Of a DNA stretch of 12,728 nt, positions 1 to 6,823 are shown piece by piece (position 1 is the first letter of the stretch; every line of letters begins with the position of its first letter). The stretch is from PALSA-1440 sp050011195. GTDB taxonomy: Bacteria > Verrucomicrobiota > Verrucomicrobiia > Limisphaerales > UBA8199. The notes beneath the pieces are model-generated. The model saw only the letters and a list, made by a program, of their open reading frames with translations. It ran no database searches and was not told the origin of the DNA. A program made the position numbers and the translations under genes. The stretch is from the NCBI GenBank assembly GCA_050011195.1, contig JBEKJO010000165.1:1-12728 (forward strand), written 5' to 3'.

Positions 1-65
1 TCGGTCAGTTCTTGCAGAAAGTTCGCCAGGCGGCTGTCCAGCTGTTTGAGTGCTTGCGGCGTCAT
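1..65 (-). CDS. Probable transposase, N-terminal fragment (cut by window edge)
   Basis: Reading leftward from the ATG at 65, the minus strand gives 21 codons beginning MTPQALKQLDSRLANF and running out of the window. A start of the form MTP-x-x-L-x-x-LD-x-RL-x-x-FL is what I recall for DDE transposases of the IS701-like group, which normally run about 400 residues, so nearly all of the gene lies outside. The identification rests on this short stretch only and the catalytic domain cannot be seen. It lies on the same strand as, and only about 55 bp downstream of, the peptidase gene that ends at 120. That gene appears cut short, which fits an insertion at this point. Another small helical N-terminus is possible. 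Confidence 0.45.
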   Translation of the reverse strand, partial: MTPQALKQLDSRLANFLQELT

Positions 66-122
66 GCCGCAAAGCCTGGCAGAAACGGCCTAAACCGTCA
101 ACACATACTTAACCTAGTATTA
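1..122 (-). mobile_element. Probable end of an insertion sequence (boundary unresolved)
   Basis: The partial transposase start at 65, the short AT-rich non-coding leader at about 95-122 and the abrupt end of the neighbouring gene together suggest one end of an insertion sequence. The stretch contains TTAA and CTAG tetranucleotides (at about 118-121 and 113-116), which could be a short target duplication, but with the other end outside the window neither the terminal inverted repeat nor the duplication can be confirmed. The right-hand boundary is placed at the peptidase stop codon only as an outer limit. Confidence 0.35.
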
Positions 123-2288
123 ATAGACGGCGGTGCCCGGCCCCCATTTGTCGGGCGAGCCGGTGCCGCCAAAGGGGGTGTTGAACGTGGCCGTGGCGCC
201 GGCGGCGACGTAATTGCTGTAGTAGGCGGCCGGCGGCGCATAGAAATAGAGTTGTCCGCCCGTAAAGGTCACTGTGCCGTTTAGAACGAATAGATTGGCC
301 ACAACCTGGGTGCCGCTGACACTGACCGTGTAAGTCCCCGTGGCATCCGACCCGGCTGCGAAGCAGGCGTTTTGCCCCGCCCAAGGCCCCGTGGCGACCG
401 TGCCACTGGCGCTGCTGCTCCAATTGGTCGAGGTCGAGTCCCAGGTGCCGCTGGGCGCGGTGCCGGCGCCCGCGGTCGCGCCGTTGAGGTCCCAGTAGCT
501 GCCCCAATTGGTGTTGGCAGCGATGGTGCCTCGAGCAAAGATGAAGGCCCAGGCCGTGACCAGGTTCTGGTAGCCGTTGTTGTAGCCGGGCCAGTCGTAA
601 TACGCGCCAGCACCGAGGTCGTCCGGGTAGCTGATGTTCTTGTTGCCGTAGGGATCGTTGAAGATGAGCGTGTATTGGTTCTGCAAGTAGCCGATGCAGG
701 TGATGTAGTGCCCGGCGGAAGTCAAACTGTTCAGAAGGACAAAGGGGTAGTTGGCGTTGATTTCAGTCTGCGCGTCGGAGAAGGCGGGACTCTCATTCAT
801 TCCGGAGGTGAGGCCGTGCCCGCCAATCCATTCGACTAATCGAGTGCTGCGAGCGTAGCCGTCCTCGCTCACGTCGTCCTGGAGGTAATAGCCAAAGCCG
901 CCGTACCAGCCGGAGCAAGCGCATGAGGAGTTCCAGATGGCAGAAGAGGGGATGTTATAGACAATCCCATTGTAGCTATAAACGTCGGGGACGTAATAGC
1001 CATAGTTCGAGGTGTGGCTGCTGCTGCGCGCCGAGCAAGTGATGGGATGCGGCGGCAGGCGGTTGTAGTACTGGATCGCCATCAGGCTGGCAGTCGCGTT
1101 GCAACAGGAGTCGTAAGCGGTAAAGTTGTCGGGGGTGTCATAAACCTGGTTGACGTAAGGCACGCCCGTCAACTGCACAATGGAGCCATTCGTCACCACA
1201 CTGGGCGTCGCCAGGAGAGGCGTTGCGGCTGAAGTGACCACGGAGTAGGCAGCCTTGGAAGCCGCGGCAGGCCCAGCCGGCAAGAGGCGCGGCGTAACGG
1301 CGAGCTTTTGCGCCACACCCGTTTGTGCGTCCGCCAGGCTGATGCCGTCTGGAGTGACGAGCGCCATCACCGGGGTGTGGAGGGCAACCTCCACATTGCC
1401 TGGCCGGCTCAGGAGCGTGGAGGTTGAGCCGTCGGAAAGCTCGGCCGTCACCACGTCCGTCTGGCTGACCGCGTAATGGGCGACCGTCTTGCGGACAAGC
1501 GCCACTGTGTCGGCGTCCAGCCAGGCCGCCGTGTCCGCGCGCCCGAAACTTCTCGCAAGCCCTGTTGAAAGGCGGGCGGCGGTGATCTCGCCATTGCTGC
1601 TGCGGGCGAGCAGGGCCTGGCCGTCCGGCGAAAAGCGAGGCTGATAGCCGTGTACGCCGGTTGCCAGCAGCGTGCCGCGGGTCCCGGTCCCTAAATCAAT
1701 CCATGAAATCGTCTCACTGGGATCACTGAACGCGAGCCGCCCCCCGTCGGGCGAGAACGCCAGCACATTCACGACGGCCCCGAGGTCAAATTCCATGAAT
1801 CGGCTCAAGTCGGGGTTCAGGACCACCAACCGCTTTCCCACGGTGTAGGCGATTTGGCCGCGGGCCGAAGCCGCCGGGTTGCCGGCTGCCGGCGCCGGCT
1901 TGTCCAGCAGCACCTGTTTCTTGCCGCCAATATCATAAAGCACAGGCACCTGAAGCCGGTCGTCGCCCACCCCCTGAAAACCCTTGAAGCACACATACTT
2001 CTTGTCCGGCGAGATCGTGGCAAAATAGCCCGTGTTCGGGGTGTCCGAAACGATGTCCCGCTGGCCCGTTCGGGTGTTGATCAGCTCGAATCCCCGGCCA
2101 CCCGGCAGGAACAACAGCAGCAGCTCGCCGTCCGGTGAAACGTCAATGGGCGCCGAAACAGCCGTTTCCAGCGCCAGTGACGCCGCCGCCGGGGCCGCTG
2201 CCGATGGGAACAGGGCCACGCCAAAGGCCGCCGCCAGTCCAAGCAGGAGCGCCACGGCACGGAAACCAAGGGCACAGGGAGTTTTCAT
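120..2288 (-). CDS. Exported beta-propeller / C39-like cysteine peptidase protein, C-terminus probably truncated
   Basis: A 722-residue protein. Residues 1-37 form a signal peptide (MKTP, a hydrophobic run, then an Ala-rich cleavage region). Residues about 40-330 carry PD40/WD40-like propeller strands, seen as repeated SPDG or SPDK turns. Residues about 373-570 resemble the C39_2 peptidase fold: the likely nucleophile is Cys396 in DSCCNATASLM, the His is His527 in SAGHYITCIGY and the third residue is Asp545 in FNDPYGN. Residues about 590-722 begin an autotransporter-associated beta-strand region, with YWDLNGATAGAG and later FGGTGSPDKWGPGTAVY. That last motif normally continues as a long repeat array, but here the frame stops inside it. 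Start is the ATG at 2288; the alternative frames make no sense. The substrate is unknown; a role in processing or anchoring at the cell surface is inference. It is divergent from the lux-like operon and shows no functional tie to it. Confidence 0.85.
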   Translation of the reverse strand: MKTPCALGFRAVALLLGLAAAFGVALFPSAAAPAAASLALETAVSAPIDVSPDGELLLLFLPGGRGFELINTRTGQRDIVSDTPNTGYFATISPDKKYVCFKGFQGVGDDRLQVPVLYDIGGKKQVLLDKPAPAAGNPAASARGQIAYTVGKRLVVLNPDLSRFMEFDLGAVVNVLAFSPDGGRLAFSDPSETISWIDLGTGTRGTLLATGVHGYQPRFSPDGQALLARSSNGEITAARLSTGLARSFGRADTAAWLDADTVALVRKTVAHYAVSQTDVVTAELSDGSTSTLLSRPGNVEVALHTPVMALVTPDGISLADAQTGVAQKLAVTPRLLPAGPAAASKAAYSVVTSAATPLLATPSVVTNGSIVQLTGVPYVNQVYDTPDNFTAYDSCCNATASLMAIQYYNRLPPHPITCSARSSSHTSNYGYYVPDVYSYNGIVYNIPSSAIWNSSCACSGWYGGFGYYLQDDVSEDGYARSTRLVEWIGGHGLTSGMNESPAFSDAQTEINANYPFVLLNSLTSAGHYITCIGYLQNQYTLIFNDPYGNKNISYPDDLGAGAYYDWPGYNNGYQNLVTAWAFIFARGTIAANTNWGSYWDLNGATAGAGTAPSGTWDSTSTNWSSSASGTVATGPWAGQNACFAAGSDATGTYTVSVSGTQVVANLFVLNGTVTFTGGQLYFYAPPAAYYSNYVAAGATATFNTPFGGTGSPDKWGPGTAVY

Positions 2289-2663
2289 GTTGGCGAATGT
2301 CTCGTTGCTGATCGAAGATTCCAGTTGGCGCTAATACACAAAAGCCCGGCGCGCCAGCCAATGGCCGGTGATCCCGCCGCTACACGGTCAGGAGGAAAGC
2401 CTGAGGCCGACATTAAGGGCATGATACAGAGTCCTCTCTTAAAGGCAAGACAAATAATCGGCAAATAATCGGCAATGTCGTGTAGCATTCAAAAGCAGGA
2501 CTCTAAGCGAACGGAGTCGCAGGGGATTCCGCCTTTTTACGGACAGACGTTCCGTGTTTTCCGTTCCCGATATTGATTGCATTGAGGGGAAGGCGCCGCT
2601 AGCCTCTGCGCAAACTGGATTGCGTGAACAATCGCGAGCGGGGCTACCAGCCCGAGACATAGA
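2289..2663. promoter_or_regulatory. Divergent intergenic region between peptidase gene and lux-like operon
   Basis: These 375 bases hold no credible gene and must carry the promoters of both flanking transcripts. I see no convincing -35/-10 pair in either direction. Visible structure: a perfect 11-bp tandem duplication CAAATAATCGG at 2451-2461 and 2462-2472; an inverted repeat GACTC...GAGTC at 2499-2503/2514-2518; a hairpin ACGGA...TCCGT at 2539-2543/2551-2555 followed by GTTTT; and a strong little hairpin GGGCT-ACC-AGCCC at 2641-2653, ending 10 bases before the carrier protein ATG. That last hairpin overlaps the position where a ribosome binding site would be expected. No clear Shine-Dalgarno sequence precedes 2664. 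Confidence 0.5.
2451..2472. repeat. Perfect 11-bp tandem duplication
   Basis: CAAATAATCGG occurs twice head to tail with no spacer. It is AT-rich compared with its surroundings and lies about 190 bp upstream of the carrier protein gene and 165 bp upstream of the peptidase gene, in the shared control region. It could be a paired protein-binding site at roughly one helical turn spacing, or simply a slippage duplication. Confidence 0.6.
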
Positions 2664-2927
2664 ATGAATAATATGGAAGAAATTCTCCTGAAGACCCGGG
2701 AGGCTTTCCGGGAGTCTTTTGGCATCGAAGCCCAAGCCGTGACCCTGGAAACCGCGCCGGGGGCAGTCCCCGGTTGGGATTCGATGGGGCATTTGACGCT
2801 GGCGACCCATTTGGAAGAGGCTTTTGGCATCAGTTTCGACGTGGACGAGTTAATGGAGATGGAGAACGTCCAAGCCATCGTGCGGATTGTTCAGGGGAAG
2901 CTTCAGGGGAAGCTGAACCCTGCCTGA
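2664..2927 (+). CDS. Acyl carrier protein
   Basis: An 87-residue protein of the usual length for a free-standing acyl carrier protein. The phosphopantetheine attachment site is clear: W-DSMGH with Ser40, followed by the acidic helix (LEEAFGISFDVDEL) typical of helix II-III and the V-x-x-IV helix near the C-terminus. It is the first gene of the six-gene operon; the next gene begins one base after its stop codon, so the two are translationally coupled. This position argues that it is a dedicated carrier loaded by the adjacent ligase rather than the housekeeping AcpP of fatty acid synthesis. The chosen ATG lacks a clear ribosome binding site; an in-frame ATG at 2673 is an alternative that would remove three residues. 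A phosphopantetheinyl transferase is needed and is not in the window. Confidence 0.92.
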   Translation: MNNMEEILLKTREAFRESFGIEAQAVTLETAPGAVPGWDSMGHLTLATHLEEAFGISFDVDELMEMENVQAIVRIVQGKLQGKLNPA

Positions 2928-2928
2928 G

Positions 2929-4416
2929 ATGGCCACTGTCGCGGAGGGGAATTTTGCCGGCTGGCTGGCTGAGCGTTTGGGCCGGCATTCGTATCTCATC
3001 GATGCCGCTACCGGTTTGACGATCGAGCCCGCGGAGGTGCCGGGTCTCATAGCGGGTTACGGCGCTGTTTTCCATAACGCTGGTCTGCGCGCGGGGGAGC
3101 GCATTCTGGTGGCCGGCTCGCTCTCCCCGCTGAGTTGCCTGGCCTATTTGGGGGCGATGCATGCGGGGCTGGTGGCGGTACCGGTCGAAGAGCGTTCGCT
3201 GGCGGCCTCGGGAGCGGGCCTGGCCGAGGCCACGGGCGCCCGAGCGGTTTGGACCGAACAGAAGCCCTCCTTCGACTGGCTGCGCCAGGCGCCGCTGCTT
3301 TGTTTGCACGGCGAGGTGACGGGGGGCAAACCGCAGCCGCTGGCGCCGGTGGCGCGGAAGGATGCGGACCTGGCGGCGCTGATGGCAACGTCCGGTTCGA
3401 CCGGTGTGCCGCGGTTTGTGATGGTTACGCATGGCAACTTGCGCGCTAATACGGAAGCGATCGTGCGCAGCCAGGGACTGAGGGAGGACGAACGGGCGAT
3501 GCTGGTTCTGCCGTTGAGTTACTGTTTTGGCGCCAGTGTATTGCACACCCATCTCTCTCAGGGCGGTGGTGTGGTGTTTGACCGCCGGTTTATGTTTCCG
3601 GACAAGGTGCTGCAGGCAATCGGTCAACACCGCTGCACCACGTTCGCCGGGGTTCCGACCGCGTACCACGTGTTGCTCCAGCGGTCGAAACTCCGGTCAA
3701 TGGCGTTCCCGAGTCTGCGGCGGATGCTGCAGGCGGGCGGCGCCTTGGCGAGGCCGGCCATCGAGGAAATTCGCCGCGCCGTTCCCAACGCCCAACTTTA
3801 TGTGATGTACGGGCAGACCGAAGCCACCGCCCGGATTTCCTGCCTGGAGCCGGCGCGCCTGGACGAAAAAACCGGCAGTGTTGGACGGCCCCTGGACAAC
3901 CTGACGGTTCGCATTATGGACGAGCAAGGAGAGGAACTGCCGCCGGGGCAGATTGGCGAGATCCGGGTGAAAGGCCCCTCGGTCTGCCCGGGTTACCTGA
4001 ATGATCCGGCCGAGACCGAATGTGTTTTCGGGGAGGGGTGGTTGCGGACGCGCGACCTCGGCCATGTGGATGCCGAGGGTTTCCTTTGGGTTCATGGCCG
4101 TCTCGGGGGTTTCCTTAAAATGCGGGGGCTGCGGGTCAGTTTTGCCGAAGTGGAGGCCAAGGTGGCGGCCATTCCGGGCGTCCTCGAGTGCGCGGCCCAG
4201 GCGGTGGCCCACCCGGAGTCCGGCGAGGCGGCGGTCTTGCTGGTGGTCCCGCAAGCGGGAGCACGGCTCGCTTGGGACGAAATGCGCCGGCGTTTGCCCG
4301 CGCATTGGAGCTTCGACTCGGTCCGTTTCGTCGCGGAGCTGCCGAAGACGGCCAACGGCAAGTTAGCGCGTTCGGCGCTTGCCCAACAATTCAACGCCCG
4401 CCGTGGAGACCGTTGA
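2929..4416 (+). CDS. AMP-forming acyl ligase (acyl-CoA / acyl-ACP synthetase, ANL family)
   Basis: A 495-residue adenylate-forming enzyme. The core motifs are in order: the phosphate-binding loop TSGSTGVPRFV at residues 154-164 (Arg in place of the usual Lys), YGQTEATARIS as motif A5, GWLRTRDLGHVD as A7, the hinge region LKMRGLRVSFAEVE as A8, and PKTANGKLAR with the probable catalytic Lys478 as A10. It activates a carboxylic acid as the acyl-adenylate and passes it to a thiol. Because the ACP gene lies one base upstream, the likely acceptor is that carrier protein rather than CoA; this is inference from context. The substrate pocket cannot be read by eye, so the acid may be a fatty, hydroxy or aromatic acid. 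The C-terminal end overlaps the next gene. Confidence 0.9.
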   Translation: MATVAEGNFAGWLAERLGRHSYLIDAATGLTIEPAEVPGLIAGYGAVFHNAGLRAGERILVAGSLSPLSCLAYLGAMHAGLVAVPVEERSLAASGAGLAEATGARAVWTEQKPSFDWLRQAPLLCLHGEVTGGKPQPLAPVARKDADLAALMATSGSTGVPRFVMVTHGNLRANTEAIVRSQGLREDERAMLVLPLSYCFGASVLHTHLSQGGGVVFDRRFMFPDKVLQAIGQHRCTTFAGVPTAYHVLLQRSKLRSMAFPSLRRMLQAGGALARPAIEEIRRAVPNAQLYVMYGQTEATARISCLEPARLDEKTGSVGRPLDNLTVRIMDEQGEELPPGQIGEIRVKGPSVCPGYLNDPAETECVFGEGWLRTRDLGHVDAEGFLWVHGRLGGFLKMRGLRVSFAEVEAKVAAIPGVLECAAQAVAHPESGEAAVLLVVPQAGARLAWDEMRRRLPAHWSFDSVRFVAELPKTANGKLARSALAQQFNARRGDR

Positions 4417-5521
4417 ACAAAAGATCGAGTCACTGCTGGCGCTGGCTCCCTACCGCCTGCCCGGAGACGAAAAAGCCCGCCGGCTGCTGGACGTTTGGCG
4501 GGCGGAATTGGAATCGGTGTGCCAGCGGCACGCCGGCCTCGGCAACTATATTCGGCAGTGGCCGGTGGATTTTCGCGCGGCCACCAGGGCGGCGGACCTG
4601 CCTTTCCTGCCGGTGGCGATGTTGAAGGCCAATCCGCCGCTGTCGTTAGTCGAGGCTCACGAGATTAAAAGGACCCTCACTTCCAGCGCGACCACCGGGC
4701 AAGCACCCAGCCGGATCGTGCTGGATGCGCCAACCGCCCGGCGGATGACCAAGGGGGTGCTGGTCATTTTGCAGGATTACATTGGGTCCTCCCGCCGGCC
4801 GTACCTGGTGGTGGAGGCGCCGGGCGCCACGGGCGACAAGCGCGAGCTGGGAGCCCGCGGAGCGGCGATTCAAGGCCTCCAACCTTTTGCCAGCGAAGTC
4901 CATTACTGTCTCCGGGTGGATGGGGGGGGTGAACCGGTCCTGGAGCGCGAACGGCTTTTTCAATTCGCGCAAGCGCACGCCCGTTCCACGGTTCTGGTTT
5001 ACGGCTTTACCTATATGCTGTGGAACCATTTGGTTAAGCCGCTCATGGCTGAGAGCGCCTGTCTGGGACTGCCGAATGTCCATATCCTGCACAGCGGCGG
5101 CTGGAAGCGATTGCAGCACCAGTCGGTGGACAAGAAGGTCTTCAACGAGGGGCTGGCGCGGGTGTTCGGCTGCTCTCCCGAGCGGGTGATTGACTTTTAC
5201 GGCCTGGTCGAGAACGTGGGGGTGATTTATCCCGATTGCGCCGAGGGGAACAAGCACGCGCCTGCGTTTGGAGAAGTCATCGTGCGCAATCCGCTCACGC
5301 TCGAGCCCGTCGGCAAAGGCGAGACGGGCCTCATCCAGGTTTGCAGCGTATTGCCCACCAGTTTTCCCGGCCACCTCCTGCTCACGGACGACCTGGCCGA
5401 AGTCATCGCCTTGGATGGGTGCCCGTGCGGGAGGCGAGGGATGGCCTTCCGCTTCGCGGGACGCGCGCCCAAATCCGAAGTGCGAGGCTGCGGCAACATC
5501 CAAGCCGAACGCAGCCGATGA
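4403..5521 (+). CDS. luxE: LuxE-type acyl-protein synthetase
   Basis: A LuxE family (PF04443) protein of 372 residues from the GTG at 4403, or 380 from a TTG at 4379; neither has a clear ribosome binding site. Both starts overlap the ligase gene, by 14 or 38 bases. Family landmarks: LPFLPVAMLK near the N-terminus, the nucleotide loop TSSATTGQAPSR, the HSGGWKR and DFYGLVENVGVIYPDC segments, and a C-terminal SEVRGCGN. In Vibrio LuxE the acyl-accepting Cys lies close to the C-terminus; the Cys in RGCGN, 10 residues from the end, matches that. Known chemistry: it activates a fatty acid with ATP, carries the acyl group on its own Cys and hands it to LuxC. No luciferase genes are near, so the symbol denotes the family, not bioluminescence. 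Confidence 0.88.
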   Translation: METVEQKIESLLALAPYRLPGDEKARRLLDVWRAELESVCQRHAGLGNYIRQWPVDFRAATRAADLPFLPVAMLKANPPLSLVEAHEIKRTLTSSATTGQAPSRIVLDAPTARRMTKGVLVILQDYIGSSRRPYLVVEAPGATGDKRELGARGAAIQGLQPFASEVHYCLRVDGGGEPVLERERLFQFAQAHARSTVLVYGFTYMLWNHLVKPLMAESACLGLPNVHILHSGGWKRLQHQSVDKKVFNEGLARVFGCSPERVIDFYGLVENVGVIYPDCAEGNKHAPAFGEVIVRNPLTLEPVGKGETGLIQVCSVLPTSFPGHLLLTDDLAEVIALDGCPCGRRGMAFRFAGRAPKSEVRGCGNIQAERSR

Positions 5522-5538
5522 AGAGATTCAGGATGTGA
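5518..5538 (+). promoter_or_regulatory. Possible translational-coupling mini-ORF between luxE and luxC
   Basis: An ATGA overlap at 5518-5521 starts a six-codon reading frame (MKRFRM) as luxE ends; its own stop TGA at 5536-5538 overlaps the ATG of luxC at 5538 as TGATG. A ribosome finishing luxE could restart here and be delivered onto the luxC start. An AGG at 5530-5532 also sits at a plausible Shine-Dalgarno distance from 5538. Whether the six-codon frame is translated is unknown. Confidence 0.3.
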
Positions 5539-6794
5539 TGAGAGAGCTTATCCAGTTTCCCGGCTCACCGGCGGAGATCACGGCGGCCGCCGCAACGCTG
5601 CGCGCGGCGCTGGCAGAAGCAGAGCCAGGACTCGAGGAGATTTTGACCGTCTTCGAGTCCTGGGCCGCAGCTTTGAGCGCGCGCGAACTGGACGCTATCC
5701 CCGGGGTAGCGTTTCTGCGGTTGTGGTTGAGGCGAGGGACACTTGAACCGATTATCGCCCGGGAACTTGGCCACGGCGCGATGGCCGGGGACTGGGCGGC
5801 GGACGGCCGCGCGCGGCTCAGGCCGTTTCCGCTCGGAGTCGTGGGTCATTGGCCTGCCGGGAACATAGAAATCCAACCAATTTTATCTATGACTTGCGGC
5901 TTGCTGGGAGGCAATGCCGCCATAGTGCGCATTCCCAGCGGTCTGGTGGAAGTGATGCGGCAATTGATGGCGCCCCTGGCCGGGAGTGCCGGCGGGGAAC
6001 GGCTGTTGCGGAGGATTGCGCTGGTGGCGTTCGAGCACGGGCGCCACGACCTGCAGGAAGCCCTGGCGCGAGCGGTTGACGGGGCGATGATTTGGGGCGG
6101 CCAGGAAGCCGTCTTGAGCGTCCGCAGCTTGCCGTTTCCACCCTGGGCCAGGCTGGCGGTGTTTGGTCCCCGGCTCTCGGTGGCGGCCATGGACGCCGCC
6201 GCCTGGGCCAACCCGGCGCAGCAAGAGGCTTGGTGCCTGCGCCTTGCGCGCGATGTCTGGCAGTTTGACCAACAGGCCTGTTCTTCCCCGCAGACCTTGT
6301 TCCTGGAGAAAAAACCGGGCGGCTCCAGCGCCGAGTTTGTGTCGGCGCTGAAGCGGGCCTTTGCGGTCGAGAACCGGCAGCATCCGCGCCAAACCATTCA
6401 TCCCGCCTTGACCTCCGCCATCTGCCAGGCTCGGGCGGCGTGGCTGTTGGCGGATACGGCGCATCAAGCCTTTTTCCCGCCCAGCCCGGATTGGACGCTG
6501 CTGGTCGGTTCCGGGTCCGACATTCCCCCGCCGACGCAGGGGAAGACGCTGACCATTCTTGAGGTGGACAGCTTAGGCGAGCCGGTAGCGAAGTTCGACG
6601 GGAACGTGCAAACGCTGGGTCTGGCGGTGGCGGATGCCGGGAAAGAGGCGGAGCTGGCCCTGCTGGCGGGAAAGAAGGGAGTGGATCGGGTCGTCAAGCT
6701 GGGCCGCATGCATCTGTTCGTTCCGCCCTGGGATGGGGCGGATCTCATCCGGCCGATGGTCCGCCTGGTGCGTCATCTGCCTTCCACCGAGTGA
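5538..6794 (+). CDS. luxC: LuxC-type acyl-CoA / acyl-protein reductase
   Basis: A 418-residue LuxC family (PF05893) reductase, an aldehyde-dehydrogenase-like enzyme that takes an acyl group onto an active-site Cys and reduces it with NADPH to an aldehyde. The probable catalytic residue is Cys248 in QQACSSPQTLFLE, in the position of the acyl-accepting Cys of Vibrio LuxC. The segment FPLGVVGHWPAGNIEIQPIL, followed by GGNAAIVRIPSG, corresponds to the conserved cofactor-side region. It is somewhat shorter than the roughly 480 residues of Vibrio LuxC. The ATG at 5538 is preferred (AGG about 6 bases upstream, TGATG junction); GTG at 5535 is possible. The frame stays open back to 5268, but that part is a shadow of luxE. 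LuxE directly upstream is its expected partner. Its stop overlaps a GTG that could start the methyltransferase. Confidence 0.88.
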   Translation: MRELIQFPGSPAEITAAAATLRAALAEAEPGLEEILTVFESWAAALSARELDAIPGVAFLRLWLRRGTLEPIIARELGHGAMAGDWAADGRARLRPFPLGVVGHWPAGNIEIQPILSMTCGLLGGNAAIVRIPSGLVEVMRQLMAPLAGSAGGERLLRRIALVAFEHGRHDLQEALARAVDGAMIWGGQEAVLSVRSLPFPPWARLAVFGPRLSVAAMDAAAWANPAQQEAWCLRLARDVWQFDQQACSSPQTLFLEKKPGGSSAEFVSALKRAFAVENRQHPRQTIHPALTSAICQARAAWLLADTAHQAFFPPSPDWTLLVGSGSDIPPPTQGKTLTILEVDSLGEPVAKFDGNVQTLGLAVADAGKEAELALLAGKKGVDRVVKLGRMHLFVPPWDGADLIRPMVRLVRHLPSTE

Positions 6795-6823
6795 AACCGA
6801 ATGAAAAGAGAGACCCAGTTCCT

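Noticed and set aside
372..839. Open frame of 155 codons on the plus strand
   Set aside because: It lies entirely inside the well-supported peptidase gene on the other strand and gives an Arg/Gly/Val-rich product with no motif.
2531..2559. Rho-independent terminator at ACGGA...TCCGT followed by GTTTT
   Set aside because: The stem is only five pairs, the T-run is interrupted, and it would stand in front of the operon rather than after a gene.
2830..3669. 279-codon open frame on the minus strand
   Set aside because: It is the shadow of the ACP and ligase genes, rich in His, Arg and Gln and without recognisable domains; both genes on the plus strand have clear motifs.
4646..5503. 285-codon open frame on the minus strand
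   Set aside because: It runs opposite to luxE, whose family motifs are continuous; the antisense product has no recognisable feature.
5268..5537. N-terminal extension of LuxC by 90 residues
   Set aside because: It overlaps the conserved end of luxE in another frame and its translation is Arg/Ser/Pro-rich and unlike LuxC; the ATG at 5538 gives a normal family start.
5846..6467. Long minus-strand open frames opposite luxC
   Set aside because: They are high-GC shadow frames of a gene with a clear catalytic Cys and family motifs.
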